Shown here: piece after piece, positions 8,838 to 19,100 of the stretch
Position numbering within the stretch: position 1 is the stretch's first letter
Layout of the letters: the number at the start of each line of letters is the position of its first letter
NCBI GenBank assembly: GCA_027491155.1
Contig: JAIXWR010000013.1
Span: 1-64,000, forward strand
DNA length: 64,000 nt
DNA from: Verrucomicrobiaceae bacterium
GTDB lineage: Bacteria; Verrucomicrobiota; Verrucomicrobiia; Verrucomicrobiales; Akkermansiaceae
Direction: 5' to 3'
Translations under genes and position numbers: made by a program
The notes under the pieces: generated by a model
Told to the model about the DNA's origin: nothing
Database searches by the model: none
Seen by the model: the letters and a program-made list of their open reading frames with translations, nothing else

Positions 8838-9863
8838 ATGAAAGCGCTCGTCAAAGCCACCGCCGGCCCCGGTCTTGAAATGATGGACGTCCCGATGCCC
8901 GAAGTCGGGCCCACCGACGTGCTCATCAAGATCAAGAAGACCTCCATCTGCGGCACCGACGTCCACATCTGGAAATGGGACGCCTGGGCCCAGCGCACGA
9001 TCCCGGTCCCGATGCATGTCGGCCACGAGTTCTGCGGCGTGGTCGAAGCGGTCGGCTCCGGCGTCACCGACATCGTCCCCGGCGAACTCGTCTCCGGCGA
9101 AGGCCACATCGTCTGCGGCCGCTGCCGGAACTGCCTGGCCGGCCGCCAGCACCTGTGCCCGAACACCCTGGGCGTTGGCGTGAACCGCCCCGGCGCCTTC
9201 GCCGAATACCTCTCCATCCCCTACCGCAACGTTTACAAGGTCGACCCCGCCATCCCGGAGGAAGTGATTTCCTGCTTCGATCCGCTCGGCAACGCCGTCC
9301 ACACCGCGCTGTCGTGGGACCTGGTCGCCGAGGACGTCCTGATCACCGGCGCCGGCCCGATCGGCTGCATGGCCGCCGCCATCTGCCGTTTCGCCGGGGC
9401 CCGCCACGTGGTCGTCACCGACGTCAATCCCTGGCGCCTCAAGCTCGCCGAAAAGCTCGGCGCCACCCGCACCGTGAACGTCGCCGAGGAGTCCGTCGGC
9501 GATGCCATGAAGTCACTCGGCATGAAGGAAGGCTTCGACGTCGCCCTCGAAATGTCCGGCCACCCGTCCGGCCTCAACGACATCCTCAACCACACCTCCA
9601 ACGGCGCGAAGGTTTCCCTGCTCGGGATCTTCCCCGAAAAGGTGGCCATCGACTGGGACAAGGTCATCTTCAAGGGCCTGGTCCTGAAAGGCATCTACGG
9701 CCGGGAGATGTTCGAGACCTGGTACAAGATGAGCAGCATGGTCCGCGCCGGCCTCGACATCTCGCCGGTCATCACCCACCGCTTCCCGGTCGCCGAGTTC
9801 GAGAAGGGCTTCGAAACGATGATGTCCGGCCAGTCGGGCAAGGTCGTTCTCGACTGGACCTGA
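8838..9863 (+). CDS. tdh: L-threonine 3-dehydrogenase
   Basis: The enzyme oxidises L-threonine to 2-amino-3-ketobutyrate with NAD+, normally passed to a ligase (Kbl) giving glycine and acetyl-CoA. The 341-residue protein aligns end to end with E. coli Tdh, which is also 341 residues, so I choose ATG 8838 rather than 8814. Catalytic zinc ligands Cys38, His63 and Glu64 and structural-zinc cysteines 93, 96, 99 and 107 are all present. The Rossmann motif is GAGPIG. The [12 protein letters not shown] and [11 protein letters not shown] segments are hallmarks of Tdh. No kbl gene is adjacent, which is unusual for organisms that use the pathway catabolically. A CTAGCCC box at 8794-8800 may be part of the promoter. 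Confidence 0.95.
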   Translation: MKALVKATAGPGLEMMDVPMPEVGPTDVLIKIKKTSICGTDVHIWKWDAWAQRTIPVPMHVGHEFCGVVEAVGSGVTDIVPGELVSGEGHIVCGRCRNCLAGRQHLCPNTLGVGVNRPGAFAEYLSIPYRNVYKVDPAIPEEVISCFDPLGNAVHTALSWDLVAEDVLITGAGPIGCMAAAICRFAGARHVVVTDVNPWRLKLAEKLGATRTVNVAEESVGDAMKSLGMKEGFDVALEMSGHPSGLNDILNHTSNGAKVSLLGIFPEKVAIDWDKVIFKGLVLKGIYGREMFETWYKMSSMVRAGLDISPVITHRFPVAEFEKGFETMMSGQSGKVVLDWT

Positions 9864-9938
9864 GCGGCGCGGCGCGGGATGTCCCGCCTGGATCGCTGCA
9901 CCGGCTTCAGGCCCGCCGTCGTTGGCCCGGCAGCCTGC

Positions 9939-10907
9939 TCACCAGGCCGTCATCTTCCGGAACGCCTCCAGCCGCTGCTCCACGTCCGCCGCGGAGATTC
10001 CCTCCAGCCGCCGCGTCGAGAATTCCTCGCAAGTGAACGAGGCCACCACCGAGCCGTGGGCCACCGCCTGCCGGATGTTTTCAAACGAGAAATCCCCGCC
10101 GGCCCGTGCCGCCAGGTAACCCGCCAGACCGCCGAGGAAACTGTCGCCCGCGCCGGTCGGATCCATGATCCCCCGCAGCGGGAAGGCCGCGCAGCGGAAG
10201 AAGGTCTCCGGGCAAGGCACCGAGTCGGCAACTCCCGCCGCCTGCCCCTTGGCCGAAAACAGCATCGCGCCGAACTCTCCCAGCTTGATCACCACGAACC
10301 TCGGGCCTTTTGCCAGAAGCACCCGGCCCGCTTCGACCAGGTTCGCCGTGCCCGCGAATTCCCGGGCCTCGCTTTCGTTGATCACGAACAGATCCAGCTT
10401 CTTCAGCACCTCGTGCAGCCGCTCGTTCGCGATGCCGATCCACAGGTCCATCGTGTCGGCGATCACGAAGCGGTCCGGATGCGTGCATTGCTCCAGCATC
10501 TGGAGCTGGTTGTCCGGCGACATGTTCGCCAGCACCACCACCCGGGACCCGGCCCGCGACGCCGGCACCTTGACCTCCCAGTTCTCCAGCACGTTGAGCC
10601 CCACCCGGTGGGTCACCCGCTCGTTCAGGTTCTCGAGGTACTCGCCGCTCCAGGTGAAGGAATCGCCGTCCGAACGCTCCACCCCCTCCAGATCCACCCC
10701 GCGCTGCTCCAGCATCGCCAGATGACGTGCCGGGAAGTCCTTGCCGACGATCCCGACCAGATTCACCTCCGGCGCGTAGAAGCTCGCCGCCAGCGCCGCA
10801 TAGGCAGCCGATCCGCCGAGCAGCTCCGTGCCCTCCGCGTCGGGGGTTTTCACGTGGTCGATGGCGATGGTGCCTCCGACCAGGACGGCGTCATTCGTGG
10901 AATTCAT
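9939..10907 (-). CDS. PfkB-family carbohydrate/nucleoside kinase
   Basis: This 322-residue protein is a ribokinase-superfamily sugar kinase. The N-terminal GG motif (31-32, ELLGGSAAYAALA) contacts the substrate, and DPTGAGDSFLGG (249-260) carries the anion hole and catalytic Asp255. NESE (177-180) is the conserved Mg2+-linked motif. Substrate specificity is not obvious; bacterial relatives phosphorylate sugars such as ribose, fructose or 2-keto-3-deoxygluconate, or nucleosides. It is convergent with tdh and its start faces the export gene at 11438. The KDG-producing operon at 38-43 kb lacks an adjacent KDG kinase, so this gene is one candidate, but only by elimination. Confidence 0.85.
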   Translation of the reverse strand: MNSTNDAVLVGGTIAIDHVKTPDAEGTELLGGSAAYAALAASFYAPEVNLVGIVGKDFPARHLAMLEQRGVDLEGVERSDGDSFTWSGEYLENLNERVTHRVGLNVLENWEVKVPASRAGSRVVVLANMSPDNQLQMLEQCTHPDRFVIADTMDLWIGIANERLHEVLKKLDLFVINESEAREFAGTANLVEAGRVLLAKGPRFVVIKLGEFGAMLFSAKGQAAGVADSVPCPETFFRCAAFPLRGIMDPTGAGDSFLGGLAGYLAARAGGDFSFENIRQAVAHGSVVASFTCEEFSTRRLEGISAADVEQRLEAFRKMTAW

Positions 10908-11437
10908 GGATGCGGGGATTCGTGAAGTGAAGGAAAGCGGGCACCACCGGGGGCCCGCGGCGCGCGCATTCTCCGGAAGCCTTCCTCTTTGGCAAGTCTG
11001 GCCCGCCGGTTGCGCGGTGCCTCCGGCCCGCAGAACGGTCCCTTCAAGCCTTGCGCCGAGACCGGGCGGCGAGGCCCAGCATCACCACTTTCACCGGCGC
11101 CGATGTGGCACTTATTCCGCCCGAAAGAAGCATTCCTTCCTCCTTTTGTGCGCATCCGGAAGATTTTTTTCGAAACCCGGGAACCCCTCCGGAAGGGTCC
11201 CCCGAAAGCTCGCCCGCCAACCCCCGAAGCCCCTTTTTGAGAGATGCGCAATCGATTGAAAATCAGCATTTTGCGGCACGATTCAAAATCTTCTTGCGAA
11301 GCGGACAAGAATCGTCGTCAATGGCCTCTGTGAGAGAGAAATTTACCGGCCATCCACGCCCTGTGACAAAGGCGTTGCCAAGCCGGCGCGATTTTTTCTC
11401 GACGAAACCAAAAACAAACCCTAGATCCCGTCTCGTC
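10908..11437. other. intergenic region between divergent genes
   Basis: This stretch of 530 bases contains no supported gene. Base composition falls toward A+T near 11220-11437. Two 11-base direct repeats differing at one position (GATTGAAAATC 11254-11264 and GATTCAAAATC 11280-11290) lie 26 bases apart and could be regulator sites. A CTAGAT box at 11421-11426 lies 11 bases before the downstream ATG. Confidence 0.35.
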
Positions 11438-12442
11438 ATGAAACCAATCATCCCCTTTGCGCTGCTCGGAGCGCTTCTTGCTGTCGGCGCGGCAGATGCC
11501 GCCGCCACCGATCCTGTGGGCTATATCACGCACACCGTCGCCCCAAACGGCGGAAGCGGTAGTGCTCTGACCATCGTCGGTCCCACTTTGATTCAACCGA
11601 CGTCGTTTGCTGGTGCTTCGACCAACAACCCTTCTTCCTCGACTACCGTGAATTTCAGCGGTGGAGTTCCTGCGCTCAATTCCACCTATTATCTCGAAAT
11701 CACGTCCGGGCCTTCTGAAGGTTGGTGGACGACTGTTATTTCCTCGACCGCTACGTCGGTGACCACCAATGACGCTCTGCCAGCGGGGTTGGCTGTTGGG
11801 ACGGCCGTCGAGATTCGCAAGCACAATACCGTTCTCTCTTTCCTTGGTCAGAATACGCCTGGGCTTGCGGCTTTCGGTTCCCCGAATCCCGATGAGGTTC
11901 AGTTCTTGAACCCCGACCAAAGTTTGACCTCGGTTATCTACGCTACCACGGCAGGCGGCGCGCCGGCTGATGGATGGTATTTCACAAGCGATTTCTCCTC
12001 CGCGGATGGGAAGGTGATTGAGCCGGGAACCGGGGTGATCATCAAGAACAACTCCAATTCGACGCTCACCTTCACATCCACTGGCGAAGTCAAAACGACG
12101 GACACCGAAGTTGATGTGTTTCCGGGTCTCACTCTTCTTGCTCAAACCGCTGGTGCGGGTGCGAGCATTGACAATACCGGTTTCCCCACCGAACTGATTC
12201 AGTTCGATGGTTCGAATAGCGATTTCGACCAACTTCAATTCCTCGCTCCCAGTCAGGCTCTGACCAGTTATGCAGCCTTGGCACCCGGCGTTGCAGGGCC
12301 TGCCGCGACAATGGGTAATTTGGGAACGGGTTTGCCGGCTGGCGCGGATGCTTTCCCGGAGGGCACCGGTGCGATTATCAAGCGCGATCCGTCTAAGCTT
12401 GCATCACCCATCACCCTTCAAGGTTCAGTGGTAGCTCCCTAA
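11438..12442 (+). CDS. exported surface protein of the TIGR02597-like verrucomicrobial family
   Basis: The 334-residue protein has a signal peptide (residues 1-22, ending DAAA) and immediately after it the motif DPVGYITHTV, which I recall as the opening of a paralogous family (TIGR02597-like) restricted to Verrucomicrobia. The body is rich in Ser, Thr, Asn and Gly, with repeated beta-strand-like stretches such as GWYFTSDFSSADG and GVIIKNNSN; no catalytic motif is visible. The start ATG 11438 is set by the signal peptide; the frame is open further upstream but that part is not protein-like. Third-position GC is clearly lower than in flanking genes. It is followed by a PEP-CTERM protein gene, suggesting a pair of surface or matrix proteins. 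Confidence 0.75.
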   Translation: MKPIIPFALLGALLAVGAADAAATDPVGYITHTVAPNGGSGSALTIVGPTLIQPTSFAGASTNNPSSSTTVNFSGGVPALNSTYYLEITSGPSEGWWTTVISSTATSVTTNDALPAGLAVGTAVEIRKHNTVLSFLGQNTPGLAAFGSPNPDEVQFLNPDQSLTSVIYATTAGGAPADGWYFTSDFSSADGKVIEPGTGVIIKNNSNSTLTFTSTGEVKTTDTEVDVFPGLTLLAQTAGAGASIDNTGFPTELIQFDGSNSDFDQLQFLAPSQALTSYAALAPGVAGPAATMGNLGTGLPAGADAFPEGTGAIIKRDPSKLASPITLQGSVVAP

Positions 12443-12455
12443 GTCTTCGAGGTTG

Positions 12456-12484
12456 TTGAGTTTCGGCAACACACAGATTATATA
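12456..12484 (+). promoter_or_regulatory. candidate sigma-70 promoter of the PEP-CTERM gene
   Basis: TTGAGT (12456-12461) and TATATA (12479-12484) are separated by 17 bases, about 27 bases before the start codon at 12511. The region is A+T-rich against a GC-rich background. The leader would be about 20 bases with only a weak AAAGAG ribosome-binding sequence. Confidence 0.5.
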
Positions 12485-12510
12485 AACTCATCGGACAAAA
12501 AACAAAGAGC

Positions 12511-13053
12511 ATGAAACTAATTAAATCAATCGTTCTGAGTCTCCTTGCAGCTGCAGGAATGGCCAGCGCAGCCACTGTGACACTTGCCCCAGGGTTCGGG
12601 ACAGGCATCATCGTTACTGCTGACGGGGTAAATACTCCCTACACTGTGACCATCGGCGGCTTTGAGGGTGGTATCTTCACTCAGTTTGGCTCGGCCTCCA
12701 ACTCCTTCACTTCGGGGACGAAGCTCGGGGGTGCCTACGCTGCGACGGGGCCGGACAGTCTGAATGGAGATCGCGTGTTTATCAGGATCGACATCGGAGC
12801 TGGTCGGTTTGGTATCTTCCAGACAACCGGCACTGCTCCTAGTGGATTCTTCCCATCTGATGTCACAAGCGCTCTGCTGAGTTCCACCGCTAACGTTAAC
12901 AACACCGGACAGCTTGTTATTGCATCTTCCGGCGGAGTCCAGTCTGTTGCTTTTGGTAGCGCGAACAATATCAACTTCGTCGCGATCCCCGAGCCCTCCA
13001 CGGCTCTCCTCGGCCTCCTTGGTGTTGCCGGCCTCATCCGCCGCCGCCGCTAA
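12511..13053 (+). CDS. PEP-CTERM sorting-domain protein
   Basis: The 180-residue protein has a signal peptide (residues 1-20, ending MASA) and a C-terminal PEP-CTERM signal: IPEPSTALLGLLGVAGLIRRRR, that is, a PEP motif, a hydrophobic helix and a terminal arginine cluster. Such proteins are exported, processed by an exosortase and often attached to or released into extracellular matrix. The middle of the protein is Gly/Ser/Thr-rich with no enzymatic motif. It has its own promoter-like sequence and a strong terminator. No exosortase gene is present in this window. Confidence 0.85.
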   Translation: MKLIKSIVLSLLAAAGMASAATVTLAPGFGTGIIVTADGVNTPYTVTIGGFEGGIFTQFGSASNSFTSGTKLGGAYAATGPDSLNGDRVFIRIDIGAGRFGIFQTTGTAPSGFFPSDVTSALLSSTANVNNTGQLVIASSGGVQSVAFGSANNINFVAIPEPSTALLGLLGVAGLIRRRR

Positions 13054-13079
13054 TTCTGGAGTTTCGAAAAGCATTTGAG

Positions 13080-13110
13080 ATGGGCGGAGCGAAAGCTCCG
13101 CCCATTTTTT
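13080..13110 (+). terminator. rho-independent terminator after the PEP-CTERM gene
   Basis: The stem ATGGGCGGAGC pairs perfectly with GCTCCGCCCAT across a GAAA loop (13080-13104), followed by six or seven T residues. Confidence 0.9.
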
Positions 13111-13170
13111 GTGGGCAGGGGTCGGCAGGTCCTGGATTGACCCCTGTGGCGGAATCTTGAAACTAGCGGC

Positions 13171-14724
13171 GTGTTTCTTCCTCCCAAACGCTCATCTTGG
13201 ATCACGCGTGCGACCACTTCCAGGACCGGCAGGCCGGAGACCGGGGAAGTGGATGACGAGGCGATTTTCGAGGACCTGGACCTCGCACCGGACGAAGGAG
13301 CCACGAGTCCTGCTACTTCCCCGAAGCCCAGGGAGTCCTCCCATTCTCCGGTGGCAAGGATTGCCGCCGATCTCGCGGAACTGCTCGGACCTGGCAAGGT
13401 TTCGATCCGTGGCGCGGATCTGGAGCTCCATGCCGCGGACAAATGGTACGCCCGGCAGGTGCCGGACATCGTGGTCTTTGCGGAGTCGGTCCAGGACGTG
13501 TCGAAAACCCTGCGCTTCGCCTCGCAGGCCAGCATTCCGGTAACCACCCGCGGGGCGGGAGTCGGTTATGTGGGCGGTTGCGTGCCGGTGGAGGGGGGAA
13601 TCGTCCTCTCGGTGGCGCGCATGAACCGCATCGTCGAGTTGAACCCCGCGGACGGGGTGGCGGTGGTGCAGCCCGGAGTGATCACCGCGGATCTGCAAAA
13701 GGCGGCTTGGGCCGCGGGCTGGGATTATCCGCCGGATCCGGCATCGCTCAAGGAGTGCTCGATCGGCGGCAACATCGCGACCAATGCCGGCGGGCCCCGC
13801 TGCCTGAAGTACGGGGTGACGCGCAGTTACGTCCTCGGCCTCGAAGTCGTGCTGGCGGACGGCCGGGTGATGCGCTGCGGCGGCCGGGTGCACAAGAACA
13901 AGACGGGCTTCGACCTGTGCGGGCTGTTCACCGGTTCGGAAGGCATGCTGGGCGTGGTGACCGAAGCCACCCTGAGGTTGATTCCCAAGCCCCCGGCGCG
14001 GGCGATGCTGGCGGCGGTGTTCGGCGAGTTTTCCGCTGCGGCCGCCGCGGTGCAGGAGATTTTGAACCGTGGCCACTTGCCATCGGCCCTCGAGATTACC
14101 GATGGATTCACCCTGGCGGCGGCCCGCAAGCGGCTGGGGGCCGAGATGCTCCCGGACGGACAGGCCCATCTGATTGTCGAGATCGACGGCCGGCCGGCCG
14201 CGGTGAAGAGCGAGCTCAAGGAGCTCGAAAGCCTGCTTCAGGAACTCGGCGCGACCCGGGTGGACCGGGCGGCCAACGAAGCGGCGTGCGACGAAATCTG
14301 GCGCTTGAGGCGGGAGTTTTCCTACTCCTTGCGGGATACCGGCCTCACCAAGCTGAACGAGGACATCGTGGTCCCGCGGTCGAAGCTGGTGGCCCTGGTC
14401 GAGTTTGCCCGGCGCCTCGAGGAGGAATGCGGGATTCCGATCGCCTGCTTCGGCCACGCCGGGGACGGCAACATCCACACCAACCTGATGGTGGCGGATT
14501 TCGAGAACCCGGAAGTCCGTGAGAAAGCGGAGAAGGCGCTCGACCAGCTCTTCGCGTGGGTGCTCGACCACGGCGGTGCCATCACCGGCGAGCACGGCGT
14601 CGGCCTGGCCAAGAAACCCTGGATCCGCAAGGCCCTCGGGCCGGTTCTCTTCGAAGCCCACCAGGCGCTCAAGGAGGCGCTGGATCCGCAGGGTATCCTC
14701 AATCCGGGCAAGTTTCTGGATTAG
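13171..14724 (+). CDS. FAD-linked oxidase, glycolate oxidase GlcD-like
   Basis: This enzyme belongs to the FAD-binding 2-hydroxyacid dehydrogenase group (glycolate or D-lactate oxidising). The FAD_binding_4 domain is marked by VTTRGAGVGYVGGCVP and KECSIGGNIATNAGGPR. The C-terminal FAD-oxidase domain is marked by CFGHAGDGNIHTNLM and GAITGEHGVGLAKK. Family similarity begins about 60 residues in (PVARIAADLAELLGPGKV). The first 26 residues look unlike protein, so GTG 13249 is an alternative start. GlcD usually works with GlcE and the Fe-S protein GlcF, but neither is adjacent here, so its electron partner is elsewhere or it acts alone. Most likely cytoplasmic or peripheral to the membrane. Confidence 0.85.
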   Translation: MFLPPKRSSWITRATTSRTGRPETGEVDDEAIFEDLDLAPDEGATSPATSPKPRESSHSPVARIAADLAELLGPGKVSIRGADLELHAADKWYARQVPDIVVFAESVQDVSKTLRFASQASIPVTTRGAGVGYVGGCVPVEGGIVLSVARMNRIVELNPADGVAVVQPGVITADLQKAAWAAGWDYPPDPASLKECSIGGNIATNAGGPRCLKYGVTRSYVLGLEVVLADGRVMRCGGRVHKNKTGFDLCGLFTGSEGMLGVVTEATLRLIPKPPARAMLAAVFGEFSAAAAAVQEILNRGHLPSALEITDGFTLAAARKRLGAEMLPDGQAHLIVEIDGRPAAVKSELKELESLLQELGATRVDRAANEAACDEIWRLRREFSYSLRDTGLTKLNEDIVVPRSKLVALVEFARRLEEECGIPIACFGHAGDGNIHTNLMVADFENPEVREKAEKALDQLFAWVLDHGGAITGEHGVGLAKKPWIRKALGPVLFEAHQALKEALDPQGILNPGKFLD

Positions 14725-14792
14725 GCCGCGCCGTCCGTAACGCCACCAAGACCGGTCGGTGAATCTTACTCCGACGCCTTCGCGCCGGTGCC

Positions 14793-15071
14793 CAAGGAGT
14801 GGCGGACTCCGATCCGCCCGGCTCATGGCAGGCGACTGAACCTGAACGCCGGGACGGGAGCAACGAAGGAGAGGAAATGGACAAAACTTCAGAAAGCCGG
14901 GCGGGAACTCCGGTCTCGCCTTGCGGGTGTCCCCGTCCAACTTCCCCCCGGCTTGATCTTCGCAGAGCTCCGCGGAATCCGGGGCCGCCGTTCACCCTTC
15001 AGGGTTGGAAAGCGGTTCCCACGAATACCGCTGGATCATGGCCATGGCGGATCGGAGTCCGCCACTCCTTG
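14793..15071. repeat. 279-bp element with 26-bp perfect terminal inverted repeats
   Basis: Bases 14793-14818 are the exact reverse complement of 15046-15071. Each arm contains an internal dyad (GGAGT GGCGG ACTCC). The 227 bases between the arms carry no supported gene. I see no target-site duplication at the outer ends. This looks like a non-autonomous miniature inverted-repeat element or a pair of dispersed palindromic repeats. It fills most of the 457-base gap between the GlcD-like gene and the end of the minus-strand TPR operon; a further 8-bp hairpin (15145-15162, GGTCGCCC/GGGCGACC) lies beyond it. Confidence 0.7.
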
Positions 15072-15181
15072 ATCCGTCCCCATCTCGGTCGTGGTAAAGG
15101 GTGGGCCATCACGCTATCCGCGTGGGAGGGAACATCCCTTCACCGGTCGCCCGAGGGCGACCAGGGGAGAGCGGGCAAAGA

Positions 15182-16153
15182 TCACTTGTCCTTCTTCTCC
15201 GGCTCCTTTTTCTCGGGCTCCGGTGCGGGGGCGGCGTCTTCGGCCTTCTTCGCATACTTGAGCAGGTCCTTGTAGTCCTCCGGGAGCGGCTGGCCACCAC
15301 CGAGGGAAAGTTCGTAGAGCTCGGCCAAGGCCGCAGCTTCGAGGAGCCGCTGGTGACCGGAAGAGCCGACCACTTCGTCGGGAGTGCCCCAGAGCTTGAT
15401 GGCGGTCTGCACTTCGGGATCCTTCTTGTAGAGGCGGAGGGAATTCTCGGCCGCGATCCGGGTCAGGTCTTCGGAAGCACCGGTGTCCGCGGTCATCGCG
15501 ATGTTGTAGGCGTTGATGGCCGGGATGATCTTGTCCTGCGAATCCAGGGCGAGGCCGAGGCAGTAGCCGACCTGGACGCGCTGGAAGCCGGGCATGCGCT
15601 CCTTGAGGCGCTCGGCACAGATGTTCTCCAGCCGGCCCCAGTCCTTGGTCCGAACGGCATCCCACATCGCGTAGAGGTCGATCTGGCGGAGCTGGAACTC
15701 GCGGGTCAAGCCGGCCTTGTCGAAGGTTTCCAGCGCCTTCGCGAGGCCGTCGAAATCGCCGAGCTTGCGCATGCACTCCAACTCCAGATAGGCGGCGGTG
15801 GTCGAGGGATTGTCGGGAAGCTCCTCGATGCCCTTGAAGGCGGCTTTCACCGCGGCGAACTTCTCCTTGGCCTCGGCATATTTGCGGCCCTGGTAGAGTT
15901 CGAGGGCTTCGGAGAGAGCGGGAGGCTCGAGGATGTAGATCGACTGGAACTCGTCGATCTTCGCGTCCTCGGTATCGACCGCCTGCTCGGTGCCCTTGTA
16001 GCGGATGGCGACGGCGGTGGCGGCGACGATCCACACGCGTTCGACGTCGCCTTCCTCGTAGATGAGGAAGGCCTCGGCCTGCTGGGCTTGTTGGGCGTGA
16101 GCCGGCGAAAACGCGAGGACGGGGAGGGCCAGGTAGGGAAGAAGGTATTTCAT
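15182..16153 (-). CDS. periplasmic TPR-like protein, last gene of the exbB operon
   Basis: The 323-residue product has a signal peptide (residues 1-20, ending PAHA) and then helical, TPR-like sequence (for example ALELYQGRKYAEAKEKFAAVKAAF). The C-terminal tail is Pro/Glu/Lys-rich (APAPEPEKKEPEKKDK). No catalytic motif is present. It begins 34 bases after the 1004-residue TPR protein and is probably cotranscribed with it. The tail is low-complexity and charged and could interact with the cell wall or an outer-membrane partner. Function is unknown; the operon context with ExbB/ExbD points to an energised envelope process. Confidence 0.75.
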   Translation of the reverse strand: MKYLLPYLALPVLAFSPAHAQQAQQAEAFLIYEEGDVERVWIVAATAVAIRYKGTEQAVDTEDAKIDEFQSIYILEPPALSEALELYQGRKYAEAKEKFAAVKAAFKGIEELPDNPSTTAAYLELECMRKLGDFDGLAKALETFDKAGLTREFQLRQIDLYAMWDAVRTKDWGRLENICAERLKERMPGFQRVQVGYCLGLALDSQDKIIPAINAYNIAMTADTGASEDLTRIAAENSLRLYKKDPEVQTAIKLWGTPDEVVGSSGHQRLLEAAALAELYELSLGGGQPLPEDYKDLLKYAKKAEDAAPAPEPEKKEPEKKDK

Positions 16154-16187
16154 GGTCGTGAATGGTGGTCGGTTGGGTTTGCGGGGG

Positions 16188-19100
16188 TCACTTCTTCTTC
16201 TTGGCGGCTTCTTCCTTGAGCTTGGCCATCGACATCACGTCGGGAGAGGCCTCGTATTCGCTCACCAGCGATTCGATCTGCTGCCAGACCTTCTTTTCCT
16301 CGTCGGTCATCTTGTCGAGGAAGCGGCGGGTCTGGTCGATGTAGGTCCAGCCGGACTCGTAGGCGCCCTGTCGGTCGGCCTTGTTGTTGTCGGCCCCGCC
16401 GCCCGGCGAGTTCCGCTGCCAGGACAGTTCCATCCAGGCCTTCAAGGCGGGAGCGGAGATCCGGACCAGGCCCTTGTAGCTGCTCCAGACGCGGACGTAG
16501 TTGGCGAGGGCATCGTTGATCTGGCCGCGCTCGTGGTAGGACTTGGCGAGGGCCAGGCCGACTTCCGGCGCATACTTGGTGAAGCTCTGGCCGCCTTCCT
16601 TGGAGAGATACTGCTTGGCGCTGGCTTCCACCGCGTCCCAATCCCCGGCAGACATGTGGGTTTCCACCATCCCGTAGAGGGCGCGTTCCTTCTCGGGCTT
16701 CTCCTGGGAGTCGGCGAAGACGCGCTTGAGGTCCTCGATCGCCTTGGCCTTTTCCTCCTTGCTGCCCGCGCCGAGCACCGACGCGCGGCCGAAGAGGGCG
16801 GCGAAACGGAAGGACTGGTCCTGACGGGAAAGGGCCTCGTCGTAGTAAGGCAGAGCCTGGCGCGGGGCGGAGGTCTTCTCGCGGAGGAAGTCGCCGGTGC
16901 GGACGAGGATGTAGTTCGACAGCACCTTGACGTCGAAGTCGTTCTTCAGCTCCTGGAAGAGCACCTTGATGAGCGCTTCGGCCTTGTCCTTCTTCGCCTT
17001 GTCCTCGCCGGCCTTCTTGAGCTCGCTTTCGGCGACCCCGATGATGGCGATGCGCAGCAGCGCGAGCGCCGCCTTGTTCTGTCCACCGATCTTCGGGAAG
17101 TTGTAGTAGTGCTCCTTCAGCTCCTCGACGCTGTGCTTCTCGAGGTAGACGTCGGTGTAGGAGTTGATGGCTTCCTCAAGGCCGCGCGAGTCGGGATTGA
17201 CGGCCATTTCGGCGATCACGTCGCGCAGGCGGTTGAGAGCCTCCTCGCCGCGGTCGACGGCGTTGAGGGCGTGGACCTGGGAAACGGCGACCTGGGTCTT
17301 GTAGGGGGAGTCGGTGCCGTGTTCCTTCCAGAACTTGTCGGAATAGGGAACGGCATCCTTCACCCGGGGATTCGGGTCCTTGCCGACGGTTTTTTCGCCG
17401 AGCAGTGCGACGAGGTAAAACAGCGACTCGCCGGCGACCACGCGGTTCTCGCGGCGCTCCGCGAGTTCGAGGGCTTTCTTGTAATAGTTCTCCGCCTCGG
17501 CGCGATCGCCATCGCTCTGGAGGACGTTGCCTTTCAGGTTGAGGGCCATGTCGAGGATCTCGACGTTGGGGAATTCCTTTTCAAGGCGGCCAAGCTTTTC
17601 GAGCGCCGGCGCGTTCTCGTTTTCCGCATAGTGGCAGTTGGCGCGGTCGAAAAGCGCGAAGGAATAATAGATGTTCTTCGAGGGGTCGGGGTGCTTTTCA
17701 AAGAACGCGTCGAGCAGCGAGGCGGCTTTGGTCCAGAACTGCAGGCGGGACAGGTTCGAGGCCTGGAAATAAAGGGCGGCCTGCTCGAACTGGCTCTTGG
17801 GATACTTTTCGACGTGCTGGTCGAGCAGCGGCTGGGCCTTGTCGTACTGGGCGGTGTAGTAGTAGCTGCCGCCGAGGACGTGGAGGCAGATGTCGTGTTC
17901 CTTGGTGCCTTCGGAGAGCTTCGGCAGCATCTCGTTGGCGACGGTGATGCAGGTGTCGTATTCGCCTTCGTAGAAGAGCGAGGTGAGCATCATGCGGCGG
18001 ACGGCCGGGACGTGCTTCGATTCCGGGTAGGCCTTGAGGAAGCGGGAACCGTAGTTCTCGGTGGCCATGACTTCGCCGATGATCGAGCTGGTGCGGACCA
18101 GGTTGTAGAGGTTGTCCTCGCGCTTCTTCGATTTCGGGAAGAACAGCTCGATCTGCTCGTAGGCGGCATAGGCACCGCGGGTGTTGCCGTGCTTTTCGTG
18201 GATGAAGGCGGTGGCGCCGAGCTGGATGACCTCGTTCGGGTCGCCCTCGCGGCGCTGCTTCTCCAGGCTGTCGCGCGAGGTTTCGAGGGTTTTCTTCACC
18301 AGCGTGCGGGTGAGTTCCTTGACGCCCGGGCGGCTGCCGAGGCGGGTGATGCGGGACTTGAGGTCCTCGATCATCACGTCGGTGGACGGCACGAGCTGGT
18401 AGAGCGCGATGGCGCTGGCTTCCATGTCGGAGGCGATGGCGTCCCCGGCGAGCTTGAGGAAAAGCTTGGAGTAGATCTCCATCTCGAAGGGCTCGATCAC
18501 GATCTCGGAGCGGTTCTTCTCGATGAAGCCCAGCAGCGATTTCTCGTCGCGCTTTTCGATGACGGCGGCGACCAGGGCCTGGAAGGCGGCCACGATGCCG
18601 GCTTCCGGGGTGCGGAAGCGAAGCTTGTTCTTGATCGCCGTCTCGAGGTGCTCGATGCCCTCGGGGATCTTGTTGAGCTTCGAGTGGCAGATGGAGAGGT
18701 TGATGTAGTAGGAGCCGGGATCGAAGGTGTCGCGGGTCTTGTCGCGCTCCTCGAGGAACTTCTTGAACATCCGGATGGCCTCCTCGTAGTTCTCGGCGCC
18801 TTGGGCGGCCTCGGCCCAGCGGAGGAGCGCGCGCTTGTTGTAGAGGTTGCCGCCGCCTTCCACCTGCTCGCCCTTGTTGGGGTACTTGCGGTAGCAGGTT
18901 TCGAAGGATTTCGCGGCGTCGTCCCAGCGCTTGAGCTTCAGCTCGCAGATGCCCTTGCGGTACCAGGTCACGCCGAACTGCGGGCCGAAGAGGGTGAGCG
19001 CGTTCTTGTCGTAGAGTTCGACGCAGCGGTTCAGCAGCTGGAGCGCTTCCTCCCATTTGGCGTCTTCCATCGAGGTCAGCGCGCGGGAGTTCAGCGTCTG

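Noticed and set aside
14725-15181. A gene within the 457-base gap
   Set aside because: The gap is mostly the inverted-repeat element; the short frames have no protein-like features.
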